From: Brachymonas sp049977365
GTDB lineage: Bacteria; Pseudomonadota; Gammaproteobacteria; Burkholderiales; Burkholderiaceae_C
Length of the DNA: 64,000 bases
Assembly: GCF_049977365.1 (NCBI RefSeq)
Contig: NZ_JBNGEN010000004.1
Coordinates: forward strand, 62,001 to 126,000
Direction: 5' to 3'
Part shown: piece by piece, positions 19,242-28,597 of the stretch
How positions within the stretch are numbered: position 1 is the stretch's first letter
Layout of the letters: each line of letters starts with the position of its first letter
Notes under the pieces: generated by a model
Database searches by the model: none
Seen by the model: the letters and a program-made list of their open reading frames with translations, nothing else
Told to the model about the DNA's origin: nothing
Position numbers and translations under genes: made by a program

Positions 19242-20513
19242 TCAGGCTGCTCCGACGACGCTCCAGAGCATGGCCACGACGGCGAACAGCATGACCGCAG
19301 TGGCCACCCAGCCCAGCACTTCCAGTCGGATCGAGAGCGTGAACTCGCCCAGGATGTCCTGCCGGCGGCCCAGCCACATCATCATGGCCATGATGGGCAC
19401 GGCCGCGACGCCGTTGACGATGGCGCTCCATACCAGGGCCTTGATGGGGTCGAGCGGGGTGAAGTCGAGCAGCAGCCCGCCGATGGTGGCGAGCACCAGC
19501 ACGGTGTAGAAGCCCTTGGCTTCGGTCATGCGGTGGTTGAGGCCCGAGCGCCACTGGAACACGTCCGCCACCGCGTAGGCGGCCGATCCGGCCAGCACGG
19601 GCACGGCGAGCATGCCTGTGCCGATCACGCCCAGCGAGAACAGCAGGAAGGTGAAGTCGCCGGCAATCGGGCGCAGCGCCTCGGCGGCCTGCTTGCTGCT
19701 CTGGATGTCGGTGACGCCGTGCTGGTGCAGGGTGACGGCCGTGGCCAGCATGATGCAGAAGGCGATTACGTTGGAGAACAGCATGCCGACGTTGGTGTCG
19801 AGCTGGATGCGCGAGAGGTGTTCGCGCATGAAGAGCTGGTCCTGTGCCACGGGCTGGGCATTGAGCTGCTGGCGCAGCTCGGCTTCCTGCGACGCCTGCC
19901 AGAAGAACAGATAGGGGCTGATGGTGGTGCCCAGCACCGCCACCACCATCATCCAGTACTCCGAGCTCTTCTGCATCTTCGGCAGCAGGGCTGTGTGCAC
20001 CATGATGCGCCAGTCCACCTGGAGCATGAGCAGCACCGCCACATACGAGAGCAGGGCCAGCGTGAACCACTTGAGCACGCGCACCATGGACTCGTAGTTG
20101 AGCCAGACCGGAATGACGGCACACAGCAGCCCGAAGATGAGGGCATGTCCATGCTGCGGACCGCCCACCACGAGCTGCAGGGCCTCGCCCATGGCAGCGA
20201 TGTCTGCGGCGATGTTGAGGGTGTTGGCCAGAACGAGCAGCAGCACCATGGCCAGCGCCAGCCAGCGCGGCATGACGCGGCACATGCTGCTGGCCAGGCC
20301 CTTGCCGGTCATCCAGCCGATGCGTGCGCTCACCATCTGGATGCCGATCATCAGCGGCGCCGTGAAGATCAGCGTCCACAGCAGCCCGCCGCCGAACTGG
20401 GCACCGGCCTGCGAGTAGGTGGCGATGCCGCTGGGGTCGTCGTCCGCCGCACCGGTGATCAGCCCGTTGCCGAGCTGGTTGGTGAGTTTCTTGGCGTGGC
20501 GGAAATACTGCAT
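19242..20513 (-). CDS. NRAMP-related divalent metal transporter
   Basis: A 423-residue inner-membrane protein with about 11 hydrophobic helices. The first helix carries 'GAADDDPSGIATYSQAGAQF', which corresponds to the DPGN metal-binding motif of NRAMP transporters but reads DPSG. The sixth helix reads 'LGTTISPYLFFWQASQ', where classical MntH/NRAMP has M-P-H. The protein therefore belongs to the NRAMP superfamily but to a branch lacking the usual metal-coordinating Asn and Met. Mn2+ or Fe2+ should not be assumed; Mg2+ or another ion is possible. It is divergent from purN with a 220-base gap. Confidence 0.88.
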   Translation of the reverse strand: MQYFRHAKKLTNQLGNGLITGAADDDPSGIATYSQAGAQFGGGLLWTLIFTAPLMIGIQMVSARIGWMTGKGLASSMCRVMPRWLALAMVLLLVLANTLNIAADIAAMGEALQLVVGGPQHGHALIFGLLCAVIPVWLNYESMVRVLKWFTLALLSYVAVLLMLQVDWRIMVHTALLPKMQKSSEYWMMVVAVLGTTISPYLFFWQASQEAELRQQLNAQPVAQDQLFMREHLSRIQLDTNVGMLFSNVIAFCIMLATAVTLHQHGVTDIQSSKQAAEALRPIAGDFTFLLFSLGVIGTGMLAVPVLAGSAAYAVADVFQWRSGLNHRMTEAKGFYTVLVLATIGGLLLDFTPLDPIKALVWSAIVNGVAAVPIMAMMMWLGRRQDILGEFTLSIRLEVLGWVATAVMLFAVVAMLWSVVGAA

Positions 20514-20733
20514 GCAATCCCCTGGGAAAAAGAAAGAGACAACGGGGCGCGGCGCACCCTGGGGGCAGGGTGCTGAGGCTGGGCGGGATTATCCACGAGT
20601 ATGTGACGGATGTGTGTCCATCTGTCTGCTGCATGCTGCAGGTGGCCTGGCGGAGTCGGTGGTGGCCTCTGGCATGGTCGGCGTTCCCATGGCGCCGGAA
20701 GCGCGGGCCGGACGCATGCCGGATAATGGCAGG

Positions 20734-21348
20734 ATGGTTCAGCGCAATATCGTCATACTCATTTCCGGCGGCGGCAGCAACATGGCCGCGATCGTGCAGG
20801 CATCGCTGCGCGCACATTGGGCACAGCGCTTCGGCGCACGGGTGGCTGCCGTCATCAGCAACAAGGCAGAGGCGGGCGGACTGGCATTTGCCCGCGAACA
20901 TGGCATCGCCGCCGAGGTGGTGGATCACAAGGCCTTTCCCGACCGGCAGGCCTTTGATGCCGCCCTCGCGGCATGCATCGACCGCCACGAGCCGGCACTG
21001 GTCGTGCTTGCCGGGTTCATGCGCATCCTCACGCCGGAATTCGTCGCCCGCTACGAGGGGCGCCTCCTCAACATCCATCCCTCCCTGCTGCCGGCCTTCC
21101 CCGGTCTGCACACGCACCAGCGCGCCATCGAGTCCGGGTGCCGCTTTGCCGGTGCCACGGTGCACCAGGTCACGGCCGAGCTCGACCACGGGCCCATTCT
21201 GGCCCAGGCCGTCGTGCCTGTGCTGCCGGACGATACAGCCGACACGCTGGCCGCCCGGGTCCTCACCCAGGAACATCTGATCTATCCGGCCGCCGTAACC
21301 TCCTGGCTGGAGCAGCAGACGGCACGCGCCGCACGGGAGCTGGCATGA
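20734..21348 (+). CDS. purN: Phosphoribosylglycinamide formyltransferase PurN
   Basis: A 204-residue enzyme that transfers a formyl group from 10-formyl-THF to GAR in purine synthesis. The motifs are 'ILISGGGSNMAAIV' (phosphate-binding loop), 'VVLAGFMRILTPEFV' and 'LLNIHPSLLPAFPGLHTHQ', which holds the catalytic Asn and His; the catalytic Asp lies in 'ELDHGPILAQ'. ATG 20734 begins the fold; ATG 20716 is an alternative that adds six residues. The stop overlaps the next start as ATGA, so the downstream hydrolase-like gene is translationally coupled. Confidence 0.97.
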   Translation: MVQRNIVILISGGGSNMAAIVQASLRAHWAQRFGARVAAVISNKAEAGGLAFAREHGIAAEVVDHKAFPDRQAFDAALAACIDRHEPALVVLAGFMRILTPEFVARYEGRLLNIHPSLLPAFPGLHTHQRAIESGCRFAGATVHQVTAELDHGPILAQAVVPVLPDDTADTLAARVLTQEHLIYPAAVTSWLEQQTARAARELA

Positions 21349-22139
21349 GCGCGCCCCATCAGTCCGACCGGCCGGATACGCCGGACGTCCCGGACGTGCT
21401 GGTGACCGTGCCCGCACCCTCCGACATCGTGGTGGCATGGCCCGAAGCGCCGCAGCTGCTGTTTCTGCTCTTCCACGCGGCGGGCGAACAGCCTGCCTCC
21501 CTGCTGCCGCTGGCCCAGCGGCTGGCCGCCCAGTTTCCGCAGGGCGTGGTGGCCTGCGTGGCAGCGCCCCATGCGTGGGACGAAGGGGCAGGCTTCCAGT
21601 GGTATTCCCTGCGCGGACTCACGGCCGGCAATCTGCGCGAACGTACCCAGCCAGCGCTGGCCGAATTCGCCTCCACCGTCCGCGCCTGGCAGCGGCAGTG
21701 CGGGCTGGGCCCCGAACGCACGGCCATTGTGGCCCATGGGCAATCGGCCATTCTGGGGCTTGAGGCACTGGCCCAGCTGCCGCCTTTCTGTGCACGGCTG
21801 TTTGCCATAGGTGGGCATTTCGTGACCCTGCCTGCGCACCTGCACGACCAGACCTCCCTGCACTGGCTGCACGGCCGGCTCGACGCCACAGTGCCCTACC
21901 AGGCCGCCATCGAGGCCGCTGCACACCTCAAGGCACTCGATGCCGACTTCTCCGTCGACGTGTTCGCAGACACCGCCGCGGGCCTCACCGACGAAATGGG
22001 CGACCGCATCGTGCACCTCCTGCAGAACCACGTGCCCCAGCGCATGTGGCGCGAAGCCATGGCCAGCGCCGGCGCTACAGACGAAGACGGCGAAGCCTCT
22101 TCCAGCCATCCGCCCGCACCCGGCCCCACACTGCACTGA
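21345..22139 (+). CDS. YpfH-like alpha/beta hydrolase fold, probably catalytically dead
   Basis: A 264-residue protein related to the YpfH/carboxylesterase family: 'LLFLLFHAAGEQPASLLPLA' matches the oxyanion-side HGxGDxP region, 'QWYSLRGLTAGNLRER' the W-F-S-V-x-G-I block, and 'LHWLHGRLDATVPYQAAIEA' the Asp-bearing segment. At the nucleophile elbow, E. coli YpfH as I remember it has GFSQGAIMALE; here it is AHGQSAILGLE, so Ser is replaced by Gly. The catalytic His region (LGHAID) is replaced by 'DTAAGLTDE', with no His. Only the Asp remains. The C-terminus has an Asp/Glu/Ser/Pro-rich tail. It overlaps purN by four bases, suggesting a co-regulated non-enzymatic role. Confidence 0.8.
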   Translation: MSAPHQSDRPDTPDVPDVLVTVPAPSDIVVAWPEAPQLLFLLFHAAGEQPASLLPLAQRLAAQFPQGVVACVAAPHAWDEGAGFQWYSLRGLTAGNLRERTQPALAEFASTVRAWQRQCGLGPERTAIVAHGQSAILGLEALAQLPPFCARLFAIGGHFVTLPAHLHDQTSLHWLHGRLDATVPYQAAIEAAAHLKALDADFSVDVFADTAAGLTDEMGDRIVHLLQNHVPQRMWREAMASAGATDEDGEASSSHPPAPGPTLH

Positions 22140-22488
22140 ATGCCTGCGCGCCCATGGGAGCGCAGAGGGACTGCGCTTGCCTGTCCCGAGCAGTGAGTTC
22201 GTAGACCCTCTGGCCCTGCCTCGTTTCCACGCACATCCAGTCATGCAGCCAGACGTCCGATTCCCCGGATCACCCGAGGCAGGAAACCGCTGGCCGAATG
22301 TTTCCCCTGGGCGGGTCTCCAATCCGAAGTGCCACACTGCTCAACCGGGCAATGTCCGCATATGGAATCGAGATACAGGCATTTGCAAGCTGAAGTTGGC
22401 TTCGCGTCAGTTGCGGAGTTTCGGCAACCAGTAAGGCGTGAGCCATGGAGCCCGGAGTCAGTCTGTTTCTATGCCCCATTCCAAAAGA
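22140..22488. other. Intergenic region between two convergent genes
   Basis: About 350 bases between the YpfH-like gene and the terminator of the downstream minus-strand oxidoreductase. Short frames are present on both strands but none has recognisable motifs or a plausible ribosome-binding site. I see no repeat or RNA gene here. Confidence 0.4.
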
Positions 22489-22521
22489 CACAGGCCCCTT
22501 CAGGGGCTGAAGGGGCCTGTG
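22489..22521 (-). terminator. Perfect 15-bp hairpin, terminator of the DauA-like gene
   Basis: Inverted repeat CACAGGCCCCTTCAG / CTGAAGGGGCCTGTG with a 3-base loop and no mismatch. Read on the minus strand it lies 41 bases after the oxidoreductase stop and is followed by TCTTTTGG, a short U-rich tract. It is therefore a likely Rho-independent terminator for that gene. Confidence 0.75.
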
Positions 22522-22561
22522 GGCAGTCCAGGGCACTCGGCCTGCTGGCCGGGCGCGGAAG

Positions 22562-23728
22562 TCAGGCTGCGTCGGTCTGGGCCGGGGTGCGCAGGCGGGC
22601 GGCGCCGAGGGCTTCCTCGGTCAGGCCGTGCCGCTGCAGCAGCTCCGGCAGCGGCTGGCGCAGGGCCAGCGCGGCGGCGGCCATGCCCATGGCGGGGCTG
22701 GACTGGATGCCGTAGCCTCCCTGTCCGGCGACCCAGAAGAAGTCGCTGATGGCATCGTCGTAGCCGTTGACCATGGCGCCGTCGGATGAGAAGGTGCGCA
22801 GGCCGGCCCAGGTGTGGCTGGGGCGGCGGATCTGCAGGGTGGTCATTTCCTCGATGTGGTAGATGCCGGTGGCGACGTCGAGTTCTTCAGGTTGCACGTC
22901 ATGCGGCGTGGTGGGGTCGGCGTTGGCGGGAGAGCCGAGCAGCTGGCCGGCATCGGGCTTGAAGTACCAGTCTTCGCCGATGCCCATGACCATGGGCCAG
23001 GCATGCACGTCGACGCCTTCAGGGGCAGGGAAGGTGAAGGCCGAGCGGCGGCGGGGTTCGAGCCCCAGGGGCTGGACGCCAGCCATGGTGGCGATGGTGT
23101 CGGCCCAGGCGCCTGCCGCATTGATGAGCACCTTGGCGGTGTAGGTGGTGCCGCCGGCCGTGACCTGCCACAGGCCATCGTCGCCCCGGGCGATGGCTTC
23201 GACGCCCGCGTTGCACACGAGGTGGGCACCCTGCTGGCGTGCGCCGTGCAGATAGCCGCCGTGGATGGCGTGCACGTCCATGTCGGCAGCCTCGGGGTCG
23301 ATGATGCCGCCGAGCACTTTGTCGCGCCGCAGCACCGGGACCAGCGCACAGGCTTCGTCGGCGGTCAGCTTGCGGGTGCGGGGGTTGAGGTTGCGGAACA
23401 CTTCCCATTCGAGTTCGAGCATTTCGGCCTGCTGGGGCGAGGCCACCGTCAGGGCTGCCCGCGGGATGACGAGCTCGTGTTCGCTGAACCCTTCGGGTGG
23501 GTGCAGGAAGAATTCCTGGCTGGCGACCGACAGGCGGCGGACCTGCAGCGGGCCGTAGCCTTCCATGAAGTGGGCGGCCGATCGTCCGGTGGAGTGGTAG
23601 CCGGGCTGGGACTCGCGTTCGAGCAGGATGATGCTCGCGTGGGGGGCAAGCCAGTAGGCGGTGGATGCGCCGGCAATGCCTGCGCCGATGATCAGATAGT
23701 CAGCATGGGTCGGAGTGGTGGAGGTCAT
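22562..23728 (-). CDS. FAD-dependent D-amino-acid dehydrogenase, DauA-like
   Basis: A 388-residue flavoenzyme of the DAO family. The Rossmann motif is 'YLIIGAGIAGASTAYWL', followed by 'ERESQPGYHSTGRSAAHF', 'VPVLRRDKVLGG', 'VLINAAGAWADTIA' and the C-terminal 'WVAGQGGYGIQSSPAMG'. These blocks match, as I remember it, the Pseudomonas D-arginine dehydrogenase DauA, which deaminates D-Arg and D-Lys to 2-ketoacids in a membrane-linked respiratory reaction. The substrate-lid Tyr after GRSAAH is Phe here, so substrate preference may differ. No other arginine-catabolic gene is adjacent. Confidence 0.85.
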   Translation of the reverse strand: MTSTTPTHADYLIIGAGIAGASTAYWLAPHASIILLERESQPGYHSTGRSAAHFMEGYGPLQVRRLSVASQEFFLHPPEGFSEHELVIPRAALTVASPQQAEMLELEWEVFRNLNPRTRKLTADEACALVPVLRRDKVLGGIIDPEAADMDVHAIHGGYLHGARQQGAHLVCNAGVEAIARGDDGLWQVTAGGTTYTAKVLINAAGAWADTIATMAGVQPLGLEPRRRSAFTFPAPEGVDVHAWPMVMGIGEDWYFKPDAGQLLGSPANADPTTPHDVQPEELDVATGIYHIEEMTTLQIRRPSHTWAGLRTFSSDGAMVNGYDDAISDFFWVAGQGGYGIQSSPAMGMAAAALALRQPLPELLQRHGLTEEALGAARLRTPAQTDAA

Positions 23729-23957
23729 GATGCGTGAGGGGAGGCCTGAGGGTCAGGAAAAGCGCCGGTGTCAGCGCAACCGGGTTGCACCAGCTTTGTG
23801 AGTGGGTGTCCGGTTGTCAGCTTCATGCAATATTCGCGCCAGTTTGGCGCTCTTTTGGTCTGCTCCATGCTGGTGCACCCAGGGGCGGAGGCACAGTGCC
23901 CCATCCCGGGGGGCAACCGCGTCTTCTGCTCCAGGATGGCGCACCGGGAAGTGGCGT

Positions 23958-26900
23958 TCAGGCCGTTTCGGCACAGGAGGCGTCCGCGGTGCGGGTGGGT
24001 TGGCCGAGGCTCTTGAGGATGTCACGCACCAGCATGGCGCGGTCCACGGGCTTTTCGAGTGCGCGCTCGATGCGCAGCTTCTCGTTGCCTGCGAGCTTGA
24101 CGGCCCTGTTGCCCTGGATGAGCCGGATGATGGCGAACGGATCGACCGGGGGCTGGGGCTTGAAGGTGATGGTGATGACGCTGGGAGCGGCTTCCACCTT
24201 GGCCACGCCATAGGGCTGGCTGAGCACGCGCAGGCGATGGACCTGGATGAGCGTTTCGGCCTGCGGGGGGAGCTTGCCGAAGCGGTCGACCAGCTCCTCG
24301 ACCAGACGGTCGATCTGCCCTGAAGTCTGGGCGGTGGCGAGTTTCTTGTAGAAGGACAGGCGCAGGTGCACGTCGCCGCAGTAGTCGTCCGGCAGCAGGG
24401 CAGGGGCGTGCAGGTTGATTTCGGTGACGGCATGCAGGGGGCTGAGCAGATCCGGCTCCCGACCGGCCTTGAGGGCCTTGACGGCCTCGGCCAGCATCTC
24501 GTTGTAGAGCTGGAAGCCGATTTCCATCATGTTGCCGCTCTGGTTCTCGCCCAGTACTTCGCCGGCGCCCCGGATTTCGAGGTCGTGCATGGCCAGGTAG
24601 AAGCCGCTGCCGAGCTCTTCCATCTGCTGGATGGCTTCGAGGCGCTGGGCCGCCTGCTTGGTGAGGCTTTCCAGGTCGGGCACCATGAGGTAGGCATAGG
24701 CCTGGTGGTGGCTGCGGCCCACCCGCCCGCGCAGCTGGTGGAGCTGGGCGAGGCCGAACTTGTCGGCGCGGCTGATGAGAATGGTGTTGGCGCTGGGCAC
24801 GTCGATGCCGGTTTCGATGATGGTCGAGCACAGCAGAATGTTGAAGCGCTGGGCCACAAAGTCGCGCATCACCCGTTCGAGCTCGCGCTCGGGCATCTGG
24901 CCGTGGGCCACGGCGATGCGGGCTTCGGGCAGGATTTCCTGCAGCTTCTGGCGCCGGTTCTCGATGGTTTCGACCTCGTTGTGCAGAAAGTAGACCTGGC
25001 CGCCGCGCTTGAGCTCGCGCAGCACGGCCTCGCGGATGACGCCGCTGCTCTCGCTGCGCACGAAGGTCTTGATGGCCAGGCGGCGCTGCGGCGCGGTGGC
25101 GATGACCGACAGGTCGCGCAGTCCTTCGAGCGCCATGCCCATGGTGCGGGGAATGGGGGTGGCAGTGAGGGTGAGCACGTCGACTTCGGCGCGCATCTTC
25201 TTCATCTGCTCCTTGTGGCGCACGCCGAAGCGGTGTTCCTCGTCGATGATGAGCAGCCCCAGGTCCTTGAAGTGCACGTCGCTCGACAGCAGCTTGTGCG
25301 TGCCCACCACGATGTCCACGGTGCCGTCGGCCACACCGGCGAGTGCGGCCTGGACTTCCCTGGAGTTGCGGAAGCGGGAGATTTCGGCCACCTTGATCGG
25401 CCACTTGGCAAAGCGGTCCTTGAGGGTCTGATAGTGCTGCTCGGCCAGCAGCGTGGTCGGAGCCAGAAAGGCCACCTGCCGCCCGCCGGTGACAGCCACG
25501 AAGGCCGCACGCAGGGCCACCTCGGTCTTGCCGAAGCCCACGTCTCCGCAGACCAGACGGTCCATGGGGCGGGGCGAGACCATGTCCTGGATCACGGCGT
25601 GGATGGCCGCTTTCTGATCGGCGGTTTCCTCGAAACCGAAGTCGTTGGCAAAGACCTCGTAGTCGGCTGCCGAGAAGCGGAAGGCGTGGCCTTCGCGGGC
25701 GGCGCGGCGGGCATAGATGTTGAGCAGTTCGGCCGCGCTGTCGCGCACCTGTTCGGCCGCCTTGCGCTTGGCCTTTTCCCACTGGCTGCCGCCGAGCTTG
25801 TGCAGGGGCGCTTCGTCCGGGCTCACGCCGGTGTAGCGGCTGATGAGGTGGAGCTGGCTCACCGGTACATAGAGAGTGGCGTCGCCGGCGTATTCGAGGT
25901 GCAGGAATTCCTGCAGCTCGGGCTCGCCCTGGGCGTTCTTCTGTCCCATGTCCATGTTGACGAGGCCCTGGTAGCGCCCGATGCCATGGGCGCTGTGCAC
26001 CACGGGATCGCCCACCTTGAGTTCGCTGAGATCCTTGATGAGTGAGTCGACATCGCTGGCATGTTCCTGCCGGCGGTGCCGCCGGTGCTGGGCGCTGCCG
26101 TTGCCGGCAAACAGCTCGGTTTCGGTGACGAGGTCGATGCCCCGTTCGTTCCACGCGAAGCCTTCGGCCAGCAGCGAGGTGGCCAGCGCCACTTTTTCGG
26201 GGCTGGCCTCGAACTCGGCCAGCGTGTCCATCACCACGGGCTGGACTCCGCTGGCCCGCAGAAAGTCGAGCAGGCTCTCGCGGCGGCCGGCGCTTTCTGC
26301 CAGCAGCAGCACCCGGTGCGGGGTGGCGCGGATGTGTGCCTGCAGGCGCACGAGCGGATCCTCGGTGCCGCGGCGGGCCGCCACATCGGGCAGGCGGTCG
26401 AATTCGGGGTAGGCGGAAGGCTGGGGCTCGCCCCCATTGGCCAGTGCCTGGCGCCGCAGCGAGAGCTGGGGGAAGGGCTTGGCATGCAGGTAGAACTGGT
26501 CGGCGCTCAGGAACAGGGTCTCGGGCGGCAGGGCCGGGCGGTCGGGGTCTCCCGAAAACAGACGATAGCGCTCGCGCGTGTCCTGCCAGAAGCGCTGGAA
26601 GGGCGTTTCCAGATCGTCGTGCAGCACCACGGTGCTGCCTTCGGGCAGGTAGTCGAACACCGTGGCGGTCTGCTCGAAGAACAGGGGCAGGTAATACTCG
26701 ATGCCTGCGCCGGCCAGACCGTCGCCCATGTCCTTGTAGATGCGGCTGCGCGTGGGGTCACCCTCGATGCACTCGCGCCAGCGGTGGCGGAAGCGCTGGC
26801 GCGCATCCTCGTCCATCGGGAACTCGCGTCCCGGCAGCAGCCGCACTTCGGGCACCGGGTAGAGGCTGCGCTGGCTGTCGGGGTCGAAGGTGCGGATGCT

Positions 26901-27479
26901 GTCGATCTCGTCGTCGAACAGGTCCACCCGGTAGGGCTGGGTCGAGCCCATGGGGAACAGGTCGATCAGGCTGCCCCGCACCGCATATTCGCCGGGGCTC
27001 ACCACCTGGCTGACATGGGCATAGCCGGCCAGCGTGAGCTGGCGTCGCAGTGCGGCTTCGTCGAGCTTCTGGCCGGTCTTGAAGTGAAAGGTATAGCCAG
27101 CCAGAAACGAGGGCGGCCCCAGCCGGTAAAGCGCTGTTGTGGCCGGGATCAGCACCACGTCCGCCCCATCCTCGCGGTGATGCTGGCTGATGCGCCACAG
27201 CGTGGCGAGCCGTTCGCTGATCAGGTCCTGGTGGGGCGAAAAGCTGTCGTAGGGCAGGGTCTCCCAGTCCGGGAACATCACGCACCGCAGGGCGGGATCG
27301 AAAAAGGGCAGCTCCTCCTGCAGGCGTCGGGCATCGGCCGCATCGGCCGTCACGATGGCCGTGCACCGGCCCTCTGCCTTGTCGCGCGCGGCCATCTGGG
27401 CCAGCAGGGCCGCATCGGCCGATGCGGGCGGACGCGGGAGGGTGTAGCGATGACCGGGAGTGAGCTTGGGGAGATCCAT
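23958..27479 (-). CDS. mfd: Transcription-repair coupling factor Mfd
   Basis: A 1173-residue DNA translocase that removes RNA polymerase stalled at lesions and recruits UvrA. The N-terminal UvrB-like module is followed by the RNA-polymerase-interacting domain ('LHLEYAGDATLYVPVSQLHL'). The helicase motifs are Walker A 'CGDVGFGKTEVALRAAF', 'LLIIDEEHRFGVRHKEQM' and 'TATPIPRTMGMAL'. The C-terminal TRCF domain ends in 'GQPTRT...'. ATG 27479 (MDLPKLTPGHRYTLPRP) fits the family start; an open stretch upstream is not conserved. It works with UvrA, encoded at 55909. Confidence 0.97.
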   Translation of the reverse strand: MDLPKLTPGHRYTLPRPPASADAALLAQMAARDKAEGRCTAIVTADAADARRLQEELPFFDPALRCVMFPDWETLPYDSFSPHQDLISERLATLWRISQHHREDGADVVLIPATTALYRLGPPSFLAGYTFHFKTGQKLDEAALRRQLTLAGYAHVSQVVSPGEYAVRGSLIDLFPMGSTQPYRVDLFDDEIDSIRTFDPDSQRSLYPVPEVRLLPGREFPMDEDARQRFRHRWRECIEGDPTRSRIYKDMGDGLAGAGIEYYLPLFFEQTATVFDYLPEGSTVVLHDDLETPFQRFWQDTRERYRLFSGDPDRPALPPETLFLSADQFYLHAKPFPQLSLRRQALANGGEPQPSAYPEFDRLPDVAARRGTEDPLVRLQAHIRATPHRVLLLAESAGRRESLLDFLRASGVQPVVMDTLAEFEASPEKVALATSLLAEGFAWNERGIDLVTETELFAGNGSAQHRRHRRQEHASDVDSLIKDLSELKVGDPVVHSAHGIGRYQGLVNMDMGQKNAQGEPELQEFLHLEYAGDATLYVPVSQLHLISRYTGVSPDEAPLHKLGGSQWEKAKRKAAEQVRDSAAELLNIYARRAAREGHAFRFSAADYEVFANDFGFEETADQKAAIHAVIQDMVSPRPMDRLVCGDVGFGKTEVALRAAFVAVTGGRQVAFLAPTTLLAEQHYQTLKDRFAKWPIKVAEISRFRNSREVQAALAGVADGTVDIVVGTHKLLSSDVHFKDLGLLIIDEEHRFGVRHKEQMKKMRAEVDVLTLTATPIPRTMGMALEGLRDLSVIATAPQRRLAIKTFVRSESSGVIREAVLRELKRGGQVYFLHNEVETIENRRQKLQEILPEARIAVAHGQMPERELERVMRDFVAQRFNILLCSTIIETGIDVPSANTILISRADKFGLAQLHQLRGRVGRSHHQAYAYLMVPDLESLTKQAAQRLEAIQQMEELGSGFYLAMHDLEIRGAGEVLGENQSGNMMEIGFQLYNEMLAEAVKALKAGREPDLLSPLHAVTEINLHAPALLPDDYCGDVHLRLSFYKKLATAQTSGQIDRLVEELVDRFGKLPPQAETLIQVHRLRVLSQPYGVAKVEAAPSVITITFKPQPPVDPFAIIRLIQGNRAVKLAGNEKLRIERALEKPVDRAMLVRDILKSLGQPTRTADASCAETA

Positions 27480-27781
27480 GGGGCAGACAGACAGAACGAC
27501 AGGCGATGCGAACGACAGCGGACAGAACGGATGGGGCGCCACCGCACAGCCGTGCAACAGCAACTCCACCCCACCACTGCCCGACATGGAGATGCCGGCC
27601 AGGGCAGGGAGAGCCGTGCCGCATGGCAGCCCAGACCGCTGGCAACCATTGTAGAGATGGGGATGCGGGGCTGCCCTCGCAAGGGTGCCCGCCCCCTGGG
27701 GCGGCAGGGTTGCGCCACAATACGCCCACCTCAGCGTCTGCAGCATGGCTGCTGCGCATTCCTTTTGTTCTTCAGTCTGTC

Positions 27782-28537
27782 ATGTCGAACCCTTCAGATA
27801 CTCCCCGCATCCTGGCGCTTGTGCCGTGTGCCGGCAGCGGCAGCCGCGCGGGCACCGCCATGCCCAAGCAGTACCAGCCCGTGGCAGGCCGCGCCATGCT
27901 GTGGCACGCCCTCGTGGCATTCGCGCAGGCCCCCTCGGTCGACGCCAGCCTGCTGGTACTGGCGCCGGACGATGCGGGCTTTGCAGCCCAGCCCTGGCCT
28001 GCAGAGCTGGATCCTGCGCGCCTGCAGGTTGCCCGCTGCGGCGGCAGCAGCCGTGCCGAATCGGTGCGCAATGGGCTCCTGCATCTGCGCACGGCCGGGT
28101 ATGGGGAGCAGGACTGGGTGCTGGTGCACGACGCCGCGCGCTGCCTGATCACGCCCGAACAGATCGAGACCCTGGTAACAGCCTGCCGCAGCGATCCCGT
28201 AGGGGGGCTGCTGGCCCTGCCGCTGCCGGACACGCTCAAATCGGCTGTGGTGGATGCAGCGGCACCGCGCGTGCACGGCACAGTCTCCCGCGCCGACAAA
28301 TGGCTGGCCCAGACGCCCCAGATGTTCCGTCTGGGGCTGCTGCTGGCTGCCCTCGATGCCGGCCTGTCCGAAGCGCCCGAAGCCATCACCGACGAATCCA
28401 GCGCCATCGAGCGCCTGGGACATGCCCCGTTGCTTGTGCGCGGAAGCGCCCAGAACTTCAAGGTCACCTATCCCGAGGACTTTGCCCTGGCCGAAGCCGT
28501 GCTGCAGGCCCGCGCCCATCCATCCCTCGCCATCTGA
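27782..28537 (+). CDS. ispD: 2-C-methyl-D-erythritol 4-phosphate cytidylyltransferase IspD
   Basis: A 251-residue enzyme of the MEP isoprenoid pathway. The nucleotide-binding loop is 'VPCAGSGSRAGTAMPKQYQP', with the catalytic Arg and Lys. 'RAESVRNGLLHL', 'WVLVHDAARCLI' and 'VKVTYPEDFALAE'-type C-terminal sequence ('NFKVTYPEDFALAEAVL') are family hallmarks. It is slightly longer than E. coli IspD (236) because of small insertions. ispF follows after 60 bases, the common ispD-ispF pair. It is divergent from mfd. Confidence 0.97.
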   Translation: MSNPSDTPRILALVPCAGSGSRAGTAMPKQYQPVAGRAMLWHALVAFAQAPSVDASLLVLAPDDAGFAAQPWPAELDPARLQVARCGGSSRAESVRNGLLHLRTAGYGEQDWVLVHDAARCLITPEQIETLVTACRSDPVGGLLALPLPDTLKSAVVDAAAPRVHGTVSRADKWLAQTPQMFRLGLLLAALDAGLSEAPEAITDESSAIERLGHAPLLVRGSAQNFKVTYPEDFALAEAVLQARAHPSLAI

Positions 28538-28597
28538 CGGCTTTCGGCGCTCAGAGGCAGCGCAGGCGCTCCGGCCGGCGATGCGACAATGCATCCC

